A stretch of 64,000 bases of DNA, from positions 35,585-99,584 of the forward strand of contig RHPI01001403.1 in assembly GCA_009103225.1 (NCBI GenBank), given 5' to 3'. This document shows positions 22,201 through 34,319 of the stretch, one piece after another; position 1 is the stretch's first letter; each line of letters opens with the position of its first letter. Made by a program: the position numbers and the translations under genes. This stretch comes from Chlorokybus atmophyticus (lineage: Eukaryota > Streptophyta > Chlorokybophyceae > Chlorokybales > Chlorokybaceae). The notes beneath the pieces were generated by a model. The model saw nothing but the letters and a program-made list of their open reading frames with translations. It was not told where the DNA came from and ran no database searches.

Positions 22201-23170
22201 TACAGCAGAACCTAGTTGTTCTCTCAGAGCCAGCATTTCTCAGAGACCCAACTTGTCACACCTTCAGATTGGTCCAGTATGGTCGTGTAAAGTGTTCAGC
22301 GAGGGCTTCGCGCCACGAGGGTTCGGTAAGCAGCACCTGGAGCTCAGGGTACTTGCCCCTCTCTGGAGAAAAAAGGACAATGCCAGTGAGCAATGCGCGT
22401 GCATTCCACCACGCAATTGGTATAAGGACTGCAAGTAAAACATGCATGTGTGCATAAGCCCATCCGTGTGCGCGTGCATTTTGGGGTGAGTCCGCATGTG
22501 TGGGTGTAATTGGTTGTGTATGAATGTATGACTTACGGAAGGACAGTAGCTGGAGAAGCTGCGAGGCCAGAAGCTTCTTAAGCTGCGAGGCCTTGTCGCT
22601 CCAGGCAATGGATGCTGCCGTTTTCAGGTACAGCACCTGGCAATGCAAACACAAGGAGTCAGAACGCTAACTTACTTGTTTATGTGCGCGTGCGCGTGTG
22701 TGCGCATGTGACCACCATGTGTACAGCAAAACCTAGTTGACAGCTAAAACCAGCAACAATCAGCAACAACCAACAAGCTGGTTGTTGCTGATTGTGCTAC
22801 AAGCAACAAGCTGGTTGTTGCTGGTAGCAGCACAACAACCAACAAGCTGCCCACTGTTGACTTGTCCATTCAACAACAACTACTAATGAAAAAGTTACCA
22901 ATACAGAGAGGGGATAAGCTATCAACCAGCCACAGTTAGCAACAACCAGCTTGTTGCTAGTAGCAGCACGACAACATGCCCACTGTTGCATTGTCCATTC
23001 AACAACTACTTTCGAAAAAGCCAACGCAGAGAGAGGGGGGGAGGGGATAAGCTATCCAACCAGCAACAGCTAGCGTACCTTGTAGCACCATTTCCTCATG
23101 TATGCCTCGCCTCACACGCTTGTCGCCCAGAATGTCGCCGCCTTCAGTTTCTGATTGTCACGTTGAAGCG
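19287..23170 (-). CDS. TNPA-like companion protein of CACTA-2
   Basis: Minus-strand gene with a dozen or more small exons. Recognisable pieces from 5' to 3' are a start region near 23.1 kb; VLYLKTAASIAWSDKASQ near 22.6 kb; YPELQVLLTEPSWREALAEH near 22.3 kb; LRKRMRVEFGTITPYAFKDD near 21.6 kb; VKLFVDCKYIQLGTKWTHIP near 21.5 kb; IYFPKWSAVKLREEALRKLS near 21.3 kb; acidic exons near 20.75 and 20.3 kb; two histone-H1-like Ala/Lys exons (20440-20595 and about 20040-20180); VLLWSSKSKVPVAKGTVEAL near 19.75 kb; an exon near 19.5 kb ending LDPDEAHRIAWH; and the last exon 19287-19378 (YARHVRCAGSGCAFEG then CIGGFYKSKT). The PVAKG and IAW motifs and the Cys pattern match the 43.4-45.8 kb gene. Not every splice junction was resolved, and an in-frame TGA near 23.12 kb raises doubt about the 5' end. 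Confidence 0.5.
22736..23080. repeat. AACAAGCTGGTTGTTG repeats and a diverged tandem duplication
   Basis: Several AACAAGCTGGTTGTTGCT units and their inverted copies lie in 22755-22850. About 120 bp (GCCCACTGTTGACTTGTCCA through GGGGATAAGCTATCAACC) is repeated from about 22978 with substitutions. Confidence 0.75.
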
Positions 23171-23579
23171 CAAGCAGCGCGAAACCCTAATTAAAAAGCC
23201 CTAATTAAGGTTATGCATGTGCTCACGCTAACATTATCGCTGATTTGACACATTACTCATGTGTTATGCTAGTGTTTAGCGCCGCAAAACACCCAACAAA
23301 CCCAACCAAATGACATCATGCAACATCAATTGCCAATGCAATACCGGTAGGTTGCTAATTAATTAAGCAGTGCAAAAATAGAAGTGATGCTCCAAGAACG
23401 CACGTGCGCAAGGCAGGCATGCAGTTGCGAGTGCATGGCGGGCGAGGAGTGAAAGGACAGCCGGGAGGGAGGCGGCGAAGGGAAGGGGGGCAATAGGGAG
23501 CTGGTTGTGGTTGAGGTTGTGGTGGACAGGCGGCGGAGGTGAAGGGGAGCTGGAGGTACGTAGCTGGTCTGGAGGAACA

Positions 23580-23614
23580 TTGCTGGAGTGACAACGTTGC
23601 TGTCACTCCAGCAA
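23580..23614. repeat. Inverted repeat, 14-bp arms, 7-nt loop
   Basis: TTGCTGGAGTGACA at 23580-23593 pairs perfectly with 23601-23614. Confidence 0.95.
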
Positions 23615-23929
23615 CTGCAGGCGGCGAGAGGGAGGGGGTTGGGGCAGTGTTCATGCCTCGGGGCATGGGGAGGGGGAGGGCAGAGGGGGAGCGTTGCACA
23701 GCAGGAGAATTGGAAGGGCGGCCACAAACATGTCCGTCCAGCAGCTCAGCGGCCTCAAGTGATACTGAGCCTGTGAGCGCCGCTAAGTCTGCTGAGCACT
23801 CACTGCTGCCAGCTGGCAGCCAACCTGCCCAGCCCGGTCCAAGTTCTTCGGACAACCCAAGTAGCAGTTCAACCAGCTCCGACAATGTCTTTAGTTTGAG
23901 GCATGTTGACCAGCTTGATCAGCAATCAC

Positions 23930-24590
23930 AAGCTGGTCCGTCTCATGTACACTACGACGGTTACGTCATGTCTTGCACATCAATTGACCACGAATGGTCC
24001 GTACCTCTGGACCGGGATTTTCTCCTGCTAAATGAGATTAGCGGACCATATATGGTCGGACTGTTAATGACAGTTGGACCATGCATGGTCCAAATTTCAC
24101 ATGAATGGTACTATTGTCCCTTGAGACGCACCAGGCATGGTGGCCAGTATACATGAGATTTGTGGACCATGCATGGTGCGATGCCCCCTGGGATAGTGGA
24201 CCATGCATGGTTTATTACTTCCTTCATGTCCAGTGACGGAAAGTCGCACCATACCTGGTCCATGGATATGGACCGGAAGTCTTGTTTGTTACTGAGATTG
24301 TACGGACCATGCATGGTGCGCTGCCCTCCTGGCACAGTGGACCACATATGGTGCCGGTCTGGTCGACAATCGCACCATGAATGGTCCATGGCTACCGTCG
24401 AGGTGTTGCGCATACATGGTCCACAAGCGGCACCATATATGGTTCTGCCAGACACCGCACCATACAGGGTGCGGTCTACTTGATTTGGTGCACCAATCAT
24501 GGTCTGTCATGATGTCCATGGGAGCCATGCATGGTGTGAGCGCTGTTTCATGCACCATGCCTGGTGCATACAATCCGCCACGCATACAAT
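23930..24590. repeat. Array of ACCATGCATGGT-type palindromes (left block)
   Basis: About 20 sites built from two half-sites, GGACCAT and GCACCAT, joined head to head around a variable centre. Examples are GGACCATGCATGGTCC (24075), GGACCATGCATGGTGCG, GCACCATATATGGTTC and GCACCATGCCTGGTGC. Homotypic and mixed pairs both occur, every 20-50 bp. Confidence 0.85.
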
Positions 24591-24959
24591 TCACAGAATT
24601 GCTGTAATGGGCTGTCAATAAATAGTCTAATCGTGATCATTAGTATCAAGCTAGCATCATGTTCTATACCTACAGTCTCCTATATGCACTGCACGCTGCT
24701 GTGGACAGTTGCAGTTGGACCCCATGTGAAGCCACTCCCGGAGATCTTTCCACATTGTGTGCTGACTCCCAGCCTCAGGAGCCAACAACAGCCTCAGGAG
24801 TTAGAGACACCCTTGCTTGACAGCCTCTGTGGACAGCCCCTCCAGCCAACTCATGCATCAAATATCTGCGAGACAACTGTGAGTCTACCTGTGCTTACAC
24901 AAGACATACAGTATTGAGACACACATGTAACTGTAGCACAGTAAACCACGCACCTATGG

Positions 24960-26893
24960 ATGACGAGGGCTGTCGCATCCACTGCCTCTTGGGTTGCCAT
25001 GGCTTCTTCTTCCTTCCCTCGCTCAACAGCCCTGCAATGTGTAGTCATCATGACAACTACCCAAGGACTGTTAATGACTTGCAGTTCAATATGCACACCT
25101 GGTAGTTTGCGAGATTCATACCGCCACTCGCACCCTCCTTCAACCTCGTTGTTCGCCACCAACCACTTTTTCTTTGCTGCAAAGCTGACAATTGCTCGCA
25201 AGATCCTCTCGTCTGGATGAGACTCCATTCGCTCAGGATCCTTGAAAGCAGCTGGTGACGACCGGTGAACACCGCGTGCTCAATGTGCTGGTAGTATTCG
25301 TACACGTCCATCGCCTGCTCTCTGGTGGGAGCATTTGGTTTGGTGTCGCAAACAATCGCAGCTACATAATCCAAGTCCATTGCAAATGTTTGACAGTCGG
25401 AGATGGCTCCAGCAGCCAGCACATGTCATACATCCGTCAATAGATTGCATTGGCGACTGTCCATGGGACAGCCTGCGACTGTCAAGTGACTGTGAGGACC
25501 ACGAGTGCGCGGCGTAACATAGCGCCATACAAGCATGGTGTGATATGTGTGTGCGACTGTTCGTGTGTGACAGAGTGCAACAGATAGTTGGAGACAATGC
25601 GTAACGTGATGTAAGAGATGGTATGTGTGCTGTTGTGAGTGTGTGCGCAAACGCGTGCCAATAAGTCATGCCGTGTGCTAACAACAGCCTTTACTGACCT
25701 CTGTGTCTGTGTCTGTGCTGTGCCGAGCTGCGGTCGTAGGCAGTATGTCCTTGATGCAACCCGGCACCCCAATGTGATCGTCGTTGCCGCATGCCTCACA
25801 GGGACAGATGCCTCCGCCGGCCAAGAACATCATGGGCCACTCCATCTCCCTGCCCTGCATGTTGTTTAACACAGAAACAGTCTTGCACTTATGCACCATA
25901 CAGTCACAGCAAGAGCATATCCACAGCAAGCAATGTACCTCCAGAGTACGCCCACCATGGCAGCTGCTTGCCAGCTGGCCATAGAGAAAATGCCTCTCTT
26001 TTACAGGTAGGCGAATGCCATGGCACCTCAGGCAAGAGCAAATCCTCTGGGAGACTTCTTGCTGCTCGGGTTCTTCAACAGCGTCTCTGTCACTAGTCAG
26101 CGCATGCAAGTCGTCAGTTGGCATGTCAACAATCTCTTGCAGGTCTGATTGTTGCCATGAATGCTGAGAGGGGGCAGCACTGCTGGTGCCGGCCATGTTT
26201 ACAGTCGGCTGTGGAGCAGACTGTTGTTGAAGTGGAGTTGTCGCTGCACTGCCGGTGCCAGCCATGTTGACAATCGGCTGTCTATTGAATTGCGGTGGAG
26301 TGGCTGTTGCGGCACTGCTGTTGCGGGCAACATCGACAGTCGGCTGACCACCTAACTAATGCCTTGGGTGAAGTGTGGCTGACACTCTACTGGTAGTGAT
26401 GCCGGCCACATGGACAATTGGCTGTTGATTTGCGAGAGGCCTACAGAAATCCTGCAATTAGACCATATGCACTGGCACCATCAACTGACAGCAATACACA
26501 GCAAGGCAGCTAGTGCACGCAGTTCGTCGATAGTCTCCGAGCATGGTGAAGGTAGCTGTCACAGCAAGGATAGTAGTTGGCATGCATAGTAGACCGCGTG
26601 ACCATTGCGTGAGAAGAAAGTAAGGTAAGCAAGTAAACTTACTGCTCATGCTGCTGGCTGATCTCGCCATCAAGCTGGTCGTGCGTGGCCTCAAGTTCAT
26701 GGGCAGGCTGTGGGCTGTCAACATCTTGCTGGACATCAGCCGCAGCTCCCTGCTCCGGCAAGGGTAGGGAACTCTGTTGGCTGCGACGGCGGTTGTTCCT
26801 ACGAAGGGTGTTCCTCTTACTGGCTGGTTGCAAGTTGATTCCCAGCTTAGCACTAATGTCCCTGGCAAAGTTGACAGCTTTCTTGCTTGCCAT
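24960..26893 (-). CDS. Zinc-ribbon protein with MAGTSSAA repeats, broken
   Basis: Minus-strand gene. Exon 1 (26643-26893) starts MASKKAVNFARDISAKLG and has a basic patch RNTLRRNNRRRSQQS. The next block (about 26440-25680) has an internal repeat, QPTVNMAGTSSAA / QPIVNMAGTGSAA / QPTVDVARNSSAA, then a Cys-rich segment (RICSCLRCHGIRLPVKERHF; WICSCCDCMVHKC; GGGICPCEACGNDDHIGVPG). A final block (about 25420-24960) reads LDYVAAIVCDTKPNAPTREQ and RILRAIVSFAAKKKWLVANN. There is an in-frame TAG near 26360 in the repeat and a one-base frame change near 25222. The C-x2-C-x-G...H arrangement recalls the zinc-finger N-termini of the TNP2-like genes nearby, but no transposase core follows. The function is unknown. 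Confidence 0.4.
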
Positions 26894-26994
26894 TGTTATT
26901 CCGCCAACATTCCTCCACCAAGGGCACCGCCAAGAGGCCGCCGCCACCATCAAGAGCGCCGCCGCCAACTCAACGAGCGCTAAAACCCTACTGC

Positions 26995-27930
26995 GCAGAC
27001 CATGGTATTATGAGCCCATGCACGTGAGTTGACAGTCGCACCATGCACGATGCGACGATCACTTTGACAGTAGTCATTGCCCACCGTTCGATATGCATGG
27101 ATCGACGGTCAAAAGAGGCTGAGCTACGTCTTGGCCCAGCCTTTGAGCAAGATCAGTTCAAAAACATAGTTAAACTGGGGGGAAACTGGGGGGAAACTCT
27201 CATGACTTACCTGTGAGAGCTAACAACGGTACGTATACACCTGATCATTTTTAGTGCAGCTTGTTTCCAGCAGTTTTTCTTACTTGACGCGCCAGCAGTG
27301 GTCCACCTTAAGCATTAACAGTCGGACCATGCGAATCAAGTTGACAGTCGCACCATGCACGGTGCGACTGTCAATGTGGGCAACTGATTGGCTAGGCATC
27401 AGAGTTTCATGACTTGGTAAACACTGCTGGCGCGTCAAATAAAGAAGGGATTATAGCAGCCACTTCCAGACACCGTTAGTGCGCCTCTTCTCAGGAGCGT
27501 ACAAGGACCATGCACGCTGACCCCTCTACGCGACTGAGGGAAGGGGCGTATTGACGGTGGCTGCCGAAGCTGCGGAAAATGTGGTATGACTTGAATATAT
27601 GTAGGGTGATATTGGCTAGTTTTGCGCACACATTAGGTGTCGATATGACCGTCGATCTATGCTGATCGAATGGTGGGCAATGTATCATACATAGAGTTAA
27701 GACTTGACAGTCGCACCATGGTGCGACTGTCCATGAGCTGAGCATTCCTCAGCAATGGTCCGCCCAATCATTTATGTTTGGACCAACCTCGGACCATGCA
27801 TGGTTCAGCAATCATGGAGAACCGACCACGAATGATCCGTACTGTCGTATAAACTCGGACCAGGAAGGCTTGGTTAGGTTAAAGACCATGAATGGTCCGC
27901 AACCTTACGAAAATGTGGACCAGTACAGTC
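26995..27930. repeat. ACCATGCATGGT-type palindromes (right block)
   Basis: The same half-sites as at 24 kb, here often inside longer palindromes beginning GACAGTCGCACCAT, for example the perfect 26-bp palindrome 27706-27731 and the near-perfect one at about 27339-27368. Plain sites such as GACCATGAATGGTCC occur towards 27890. CCGTTCGATATGCATGGATCGACGG (27080) is an unrelated palindromic sequence. Confidence 0.8.
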
Positions 27931-29280
27931 GGGTCGCCCGAGGGGCTTTTCCCTGCTACCCATCTTGCAAGCCTCGACCCCGTGTGTCGGGCGTGATCAG
28001 CGTGTTACACGAAGAGTCGCATGGAAAGTGCTGGCTGCCGGGGTTGGGCAGTCATGTATTTGCGCGTGGATTCATGGCGGATCGAGGTGGGACGTGATGG
28101 GTTTGGAGGATTGGGTGGGGTGGTGAGTCCTCAAGCTTCGGTGCGGGTCGCGGCGTTGCGTGGTATAACGGCGTCGTGACTCTGCAACCCATTTTAGCAT
28201 TTTAACTGAATATGACCGGCCAAATGTCGATGCTGTTTAACGACAGACTAACGATGGTGTTATGTTGCGAGCAGTCGATTGTCAACGCATGCATGTCAAC
28301 AAATGGTTATTGTATGTTGTTGTGCTCATGCAAGCGATGTGCCTCGCCGACGATCCACGCGACCTTGCATGCATCCAATCCAGGCCGCCGCCGGCCTGGT
28401 GCCCAGGCAGGCGGCGGTCACAAATGGCGCAATGAGGGTCGGCGCTGACTGGCTGGTCGGCTCTAGCGCCCCCCCACTACTACAGAGCACATGCTGCAAT
28501 GCCGCCGCCACCTCTCCCTGCGGCACACAATGACGCCGCCCTCCCCACCAAGGAGGAGGTGACGGTGGCCCGGCATGACCGCGCGGACAACCCGAGCAAC
28601 CCGCGGACATGACACGCATGGCATTGACAGCCCGATTGACGAGCGTGGCACTTCACGTTGGTCCGCGGCGACACACGCCGACCAGACCGCGCAAATTGTT
28701 GACATTCGCTGCACACGGCGTGTCACATCCTGCTCGACCAACCGAACAACACAGGACCCGCCGTGCCCCAGCATGGCACATCCCGTTAAAGTAGCGAGTT
28801 TTTTGCTCCCGAGGCAAGGCACATCCACGCGGATGCGCCGACCCCAAACTTCTTTGTATTCAAGCCAAACCCTCGGACACACGGCATGTCGCGCGGAGGC
28901 GACAAGCCATTTTCTGCAAGATGGAAACCCCTCGGTCGACCCGACTGCATAGGCAACCACCAGTCAGAGAGTGAGACACTGGCACATCTCTGAATTGGAT
29001 TACTTTGACTCCACACAAGGTTCTCCCGCAACATGTACTGACATTGTTTCTTCTCTCCAGCTGTCCGTGTAAAGATGATCGTGCGCGGCCAGCACCAAAG
29101 CACATCTCCAAGCGCACACGTCAGCGACATATCCGCACGCGTGGACTTTAAGGTCCGCAAGTAAGTCATGTTTGTTTTGGTTGTATTCTTTTACACGTGT
29201 TAACTACTTAAACCAACGCACAGCATTCTTACAAACACATACAGTCCATGCAGCAGTTACTCAAGCTATTGTTAAGCAGT
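27931..29280. other. No gene recognised
   Basis: GC-rich, with several overlapping long frames on both strands (28326-29169) that shadow one another; none has a recognisable domain. A short hairpin CCAGGCCGCCGCCGGCCTGG lies at about 28380-28400. Confidence 0.4.
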
Positions 29281-29289
29281 AGGAGACAA

Positions 29290-29877
29290 GCACTTTACGT
29301 TATGGCATGAGGCAAAACCAAGCCCAGCGCTTAAAAAAACGCAGTTCAAGTGCTGGCTTGAGATGCAGTTAAAAGCCCCACATAACTGTAATAGTTATGT
29401 GCCTGACCCCTCATTTCCCCTGTACAACGGTGTCATCCCACGAGGCAAACGGTTTCAACATTACCGCAACAACTACATGGTCTACAAATCAAGAATCGCA
29501 AATGCTGGTTTAGGTTAAATTTTTTATCAAACATTCCGCGCAACATCTTGCTCATGCCCTACGACGGTCCGCGTTACACCTATGCGGAGAAGATTGCGGT
29601 GTTTGGCAGACAATTGGGTTGGCAGGGTAGATACTTGCTTGAGGTTAACTCCCGTCTCGCATTGCGTGAGCGTGAGTACATCAAAGGGGATGTGTGCGAC
29701 GGCAATGTCGCCGGCTATATCAATTCTGGGTCGCGTCGTTGGAAGCCCAATGCTGAGTATTATGTAGATGATAAACGTGTGTGGATTCGTAGCCTTAGGG
29801 ACATTAGCATGCATGAGGAGCTGTTGACTCGGTATGAGTTTTGCCCGTCCCTTCCAGGCCTTACATTAGTTACGTAG
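29290..29877 (+). pseudogene. SET-domain protein fragment inside CACTA-2
   Basis: SET domains transfer methyl groups to lysines, usually of histones. The frame 29548-29877 encodes LLEVNSRLALREREYIKGDV, GNVAGYINSGSRRWKPNAEY, VWIRSLRDI and HEELLTRYEF, matching the SET core (GN-x-R-x-INH...PN, then EEL-x-x-Y), with the terminal Tyr kept. The preceding block (about 29310-29512) ends YKSRIANAGLG, the usual start of a SET domain (S-x-I-x-GAGLG). Joining the two needs one extra base near 29512-29520, after a TAA in the upstream frame. It may be a captured host gene fragment or part of a nested element. The reading frame is broken as sequenced. Confidence 0.6.
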
Positions 29878-30039
29878 TGCAGGTGTAGCGTTCAGACTGA
29901 CTTTACAGCTGTATTGATGGTGTAATTCCTGACGTTATAGACATGATTGCTGTTAATACCTGCAGTCTTGTCTACAGTCTTATAGTTGCACATGTGTTTG
30001 AATGCGTGTTCATGCGTGATGCCGACAGGAGCCTGCACA

Positions 30040-33000
30040 TCCGTCTCTCGTAGAAGATACCAAGATAGCATTAGAGCATACTACAATTAGCGAGCATGAT
30101 CCCCACTCTACTTACGAAGTAGCTGCCGAGTTGACATCGACGCCGCGGTTGCCTTCATCTGCACCGACCAGAGCTCATGCAAGCGAAGTGACATGTGCGG
30201 CCCAGCTACAATCATTACAGGAGAGAGATGACGATTATGTGCAGCTTAACATAGGGGTCCGGGATACCACTCCAATGCCTTGTGCCGACGAACCGGTCAT
30301 CACATGTACCTTTACAGGAGCTGCAGTCGTTACACAAAAGTGTGGGTCATTTGCAGCTGGATACATGTTGTCAAGACGCTCCTCAGGAGCCATGCGCGGC
30401 ACAACAGTCAGCACATGAAGATGTCGGTCATGTCCAACTTGACATGGGAGATGAAGAGGGTTCTCCGGTGCCATGCACGGCCCAGCTGCAGTTGTCACGG
30501 GAGGAGGAAGACGCTGATTGCGTACAGCTGGACAATGACTAGCTTGATGAGTTCTTAGAGGATGTTTCTACCCGTGCTGTGAAGCCACTCAGCACGAATC
30601 CGGAGTTCAATGTGAGGATGGCATTAATTCTAATGCTGGAGCTTGGGTGCCGGAGCAAATGGAGCACCAAGTCATTGTCTAGCTTACTGAGTTTGATTTA
30701 AACGATACTCCCGGACTACGACATACCCGCAAGCAAAGCAAAGCTGCTGGTGAGATTACGACATCTGGAGCTTCTTTTTAGAATCATCCACGCCTGCCTG
30801 AATGACTGCTGCTTGTTTAACGAAGCAAGCAACGACTTTGACACTTGCCCACACTGTCAGGCTGACAGGTAATAATATCCTTTGTGATACATCTTTGGTC
30901 AATGCTCATAGACATTCGCATAATTGCACCGCTGATCTGTCATTCTTGTTGTGACTTAGATACAAGGAAAGTTTTGACCAGGGTCTGACTCGCAAGAAAA
31001 AGAAAAGGAGGCCTCGGAAAGTGTTCCGTTACTTTCCGCTGATTCCACGTCTGCAGCGAGCACTTAGATTGGAGGCTTTTGCCTCACACGTGACCTGTCA
31101 CGCGGAGCATCGCTCACAAGACGAGTGGATGCGCGCAATATACGACTCACAATGCTGGTCGCATGTGGAATAGCTCTACACCGACTTTCGTCATACACGC
31201 CACTTGCGGTTGGGGTTCACAACCGATGGCGTCAACCCCTTCAAGAAAGGCTCCTCCACGCAAAGCAACTACAGCATGTGGTCACTCACCGTCTTCTGCA
31301 TAAACCTCCCGCCTTCGTTGGTGTTCAACAATAGCTTTTTGTGAACCGTTGGCATCATACCAGGTGCGCCAATCTAGTCTGTTGATGTGTAATGTAGCGG
31401 ACATCATACACTTTTTAGATGTACATGTGGATATAATAGCTTGTTATGTTGATATTGCGCATAATAGCAGCGTTTGTATACTCGTTTTTGTCTGCTGAGC
31501 TTGTTCTGCAGGACCCAACGAGCCCAAGCATATCAGCACCTACATTCAGCCTTTGGTTAACGAACTCAAGCAGTTGTGGAGGGGTGCACCTGTTGTAGAC
31601 AGCATTGAACGCACACCGAACCAACCTTCCAAGTTTCTTCTGAAAGCCATCCTACTTTGCTGCCTACACGACTACCCCGGCTTTGGAAAATGCGCAAAAC
31701 GTCAGGTGCAAAGGAAAGTTTGCAGTGTGGTTTGCGGTGATGCTTTCAAGGCCGAGCACAGCTCATGGTTGTCGAAGACGGTAATGGTTGGGCACCGTCG
31801 ATTCTTGCCACTTGATCATCATCCATATCGACATGACGAGAGCTTTGGCCCCCCAGAAGAACGGCCGCCACTTGCACCTTTGACCAAAGAAGATGTTTGC
31901 TTCGGAGGTGAATTACCAAATCTACTGATCAATTGTCTTTCACCGCACATGTGTGCAAGCCTGGCATCAATGTGTGTTGCATTCATGCGTGCGTGCAAGC
32001 ATTAATGATGTTGTCTATTGCTAGGAACATGCGTAGAGAGATGTGAGCAAGGACAAGGCGACCCTAGAAGAGCAAAGGAGTGAAAGAACAAAGGCATCAA
32101 AGGCCTCTCTCCCTTTGAGTAATTACCGTACGGGCATGAAGTCCCCGGACACATCATCGACCATATGCATTACGTTGCCAACACCGTACGCCGACTTTTA
32201 CACCTCCTGACCGGCAAAGCTGATATGCAAACACAATTAGAACATAGTGTTGGTATTCATCATTATTGATCACAGCGTGGGTTGTTGCAGGTGATGATCT
32301 TCGAGGAAGGTATGAGCTGATGGAGATGGACAAGCGCGCTGACTTGTGGCCCGTGAAGAAGATTAATACCAAAGGTAACGAGGTGGTAGTGAAGCCCCCG
32401 GCCCCTTTCACCTTCACGCGTCAAGAGCTACGCGACGTCCAAGCAACTTGGAAGAATGTGAAGTTCCCTACAGGGTTTGGAGGCTCAAAGGTCACCGAAG
32501 TTATTGCCCGTGAAGATAGATCCCGCCCGAATTCCCATGACTTGCACAATATAGGTAGTCTCTGTGAATTTCTATAACCACCATTGTAGCATATGCGTGT
32601 ACATGTGTACACAATGCACGTATGGCAAGTTGTCATGTAACTTCAACGGTTGTTTTACAGGTAGCATATTGCTGCCCGCAGTTGTTTCGGATAGACTTGA
32701 ATCAGCCCAGAGGCTAACACTGGCTCGGTTTTCCCATGCTTTAAGCCAAGCGTCCGCCGCTTGGCTGCCCAATGATGAGCAGCTTCTCCGTGACGTAAAA
32801 CTCGACATGATGGAGTGCTTGTGTCTGCTGGAGCGCGATTTCCCGCAATCTTTCCTTACCGTCTCGACTCATCTAATCCTACACACGGTGCAGGAATTGC
32901 AACAGTGCGGTCCAGTTCGAGGCGTGTGGATGTTTGGGGCTGAGCGCGAGATGCAGCACATTCGCATCAAGTCGGTCAGTCGAAAGGGCCCAAAAGCGAG

Positions 33001-34151
33001 CGTTGCGTCAGCTGTTCGAAGCGACGAGATCGTCTTCAACTTTTCCAAGGCGACGAAGGCGATTATACCGGAAGCTGGAATGTCCGTGGCGTCCATTGAA
33101 TCACGACCAGTGCATTCTCTATTGGGACCAGGCAGCCCATGCGTCCTGAATCAACATGAGCGGCGCGACATTAATTTGTATTTACGCAACATCAGTACCG
33201 AGCTTGCAGACCTTGACAGGTAATTTATCAATATTGTTTGCTACTTTATCAATAAACATCTCGACTTCATACAGGTTTGTAAGCACATTATTAATATGTT
33301 ACCATACAATATCAGTACACAGCTCGTATTTCAATGACTTGAAACATTATGACATGACCACCAACTGGAGTCTTTGCCGCAACTCATAATGCATATGCCT
33401 GTTGCAGGCAGTACGAACTATTTCGCAACCGGCTCAAGCGCAAAAGGCGTAAAGGTGCAGGTGGAAGCGAGGACTTGAACACCGTGACGCGTGCGGATTT
33501 TTTGGAGCGCTGTCTAGACGTAATCAACAACGCTAGCTTTCGACTACGAGAGCTGTTCTTGGGCTGCCCACCTCAAGCCAGATGCTACAAACACATGGAA
33601 GTCGAGGGGCGGCATTTCCGAATCGCGGAGTCGGACAAGGGCAAGGTCACGAGTGATGCTGGCGTTGAGGCTGCGTTTACATCGGACTTTAGGAGTTGGA
33701 AAGGCGACAAGGCAATAGTCACGGCAACGCTCCCCTACTGGGGAATCTTGGATAAAATATTGGAGATCCGCTTCTTGACGACGATGGTGAGTTTAATGTG
33801 TGTTGTGTTTTCGAACATCACAGAATGTATGGTGTCCGTGCGATCAAAAAGTATGGCAATATGTAATCAAGTTCTTGCGTGCAGCTGCACATTTGCAAAG
33901 TGAAGTGGTATAAGAAGCAATTCGACAAGGAGCAAAGGCCTGCAACAACAGCAACTGGCTGCTTTTGGGTGGACAAAAACACGTTCACCAAGCATGAGCC
34001 CTTTATTAAGCCCGGCCGTATAACGGGCCAAGTGTTCTTTGTACCAGATCCATCTCACCGCACCCGCTTTATTGTCCTCGAGAAGGAAAACGCAAGCAGT
34101 GCAGCAATGACGGCATCGATCCGTGCACCCGTATCCGACGGTTTCACGTGA
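30040..34151 (+). pseudogene. tnp2-type transposase of CACTA-2, degenerate
   Basis: Exon blocks align one for one with the tnp2 gene of CACTA-1. They are: a degenerate repeat ((A)QLQ..DVGHVQLD) at 30150-30540; to 30868 (ILPDYDIPASKAKLLVRLRH; NDCCLFNEASNDFDTCPHC); 30960-31363 (HLRLGFTTDGVNPFKKGSST, SMWSLTVFCINLPPSL, TVGIIPG); 31512-31907 (PLVNELKQLW, LLCCLHDYPGFGK); 32025 to about 32217 (HEVPGHIIDHMHYVANTV); 32291-32554; 32661-33220 (DUF4218-like LCLLERDFPQSFLTVSTHLI, GPVRGVWMFGAER); 33409-33786; and 33886-34151 (VKWYKKQFDKEQ, ITGQVFFVPDP). In-frame stops include TAG at about 30540, TAA in SLI*TILP near 30697, TAG in VE*LYTDF near 31170, a TGA at a Trp position before TVGIIPG near 31342, and a TAA at a Leu position near 32123. 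It is therefore very unlikely to give active transposase. Confidence 0.85.
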
Positions 34152-34319
34152 GAAGCAGATGTGAGCTATTATAGGGAGCTGCGGGCGTCAATGCTAGAAG
34201 AAGGGCGTGGTTTGTGTTTGAAGGGGCGGAACGCAGTTGACGCCGCCGCCGACGTTCAAAGTGAGGAAGAGGAGTAGAGGATATAGGCCAAGCAGCGCAG
34301 CAGATGCTATGTGTTTAAC

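Noticed and set aside
28326-29169. Overlapping 100-165 codon frames on both strands
   Set aside because: GC-rich sequence with mutually antisense frames, none with family features.
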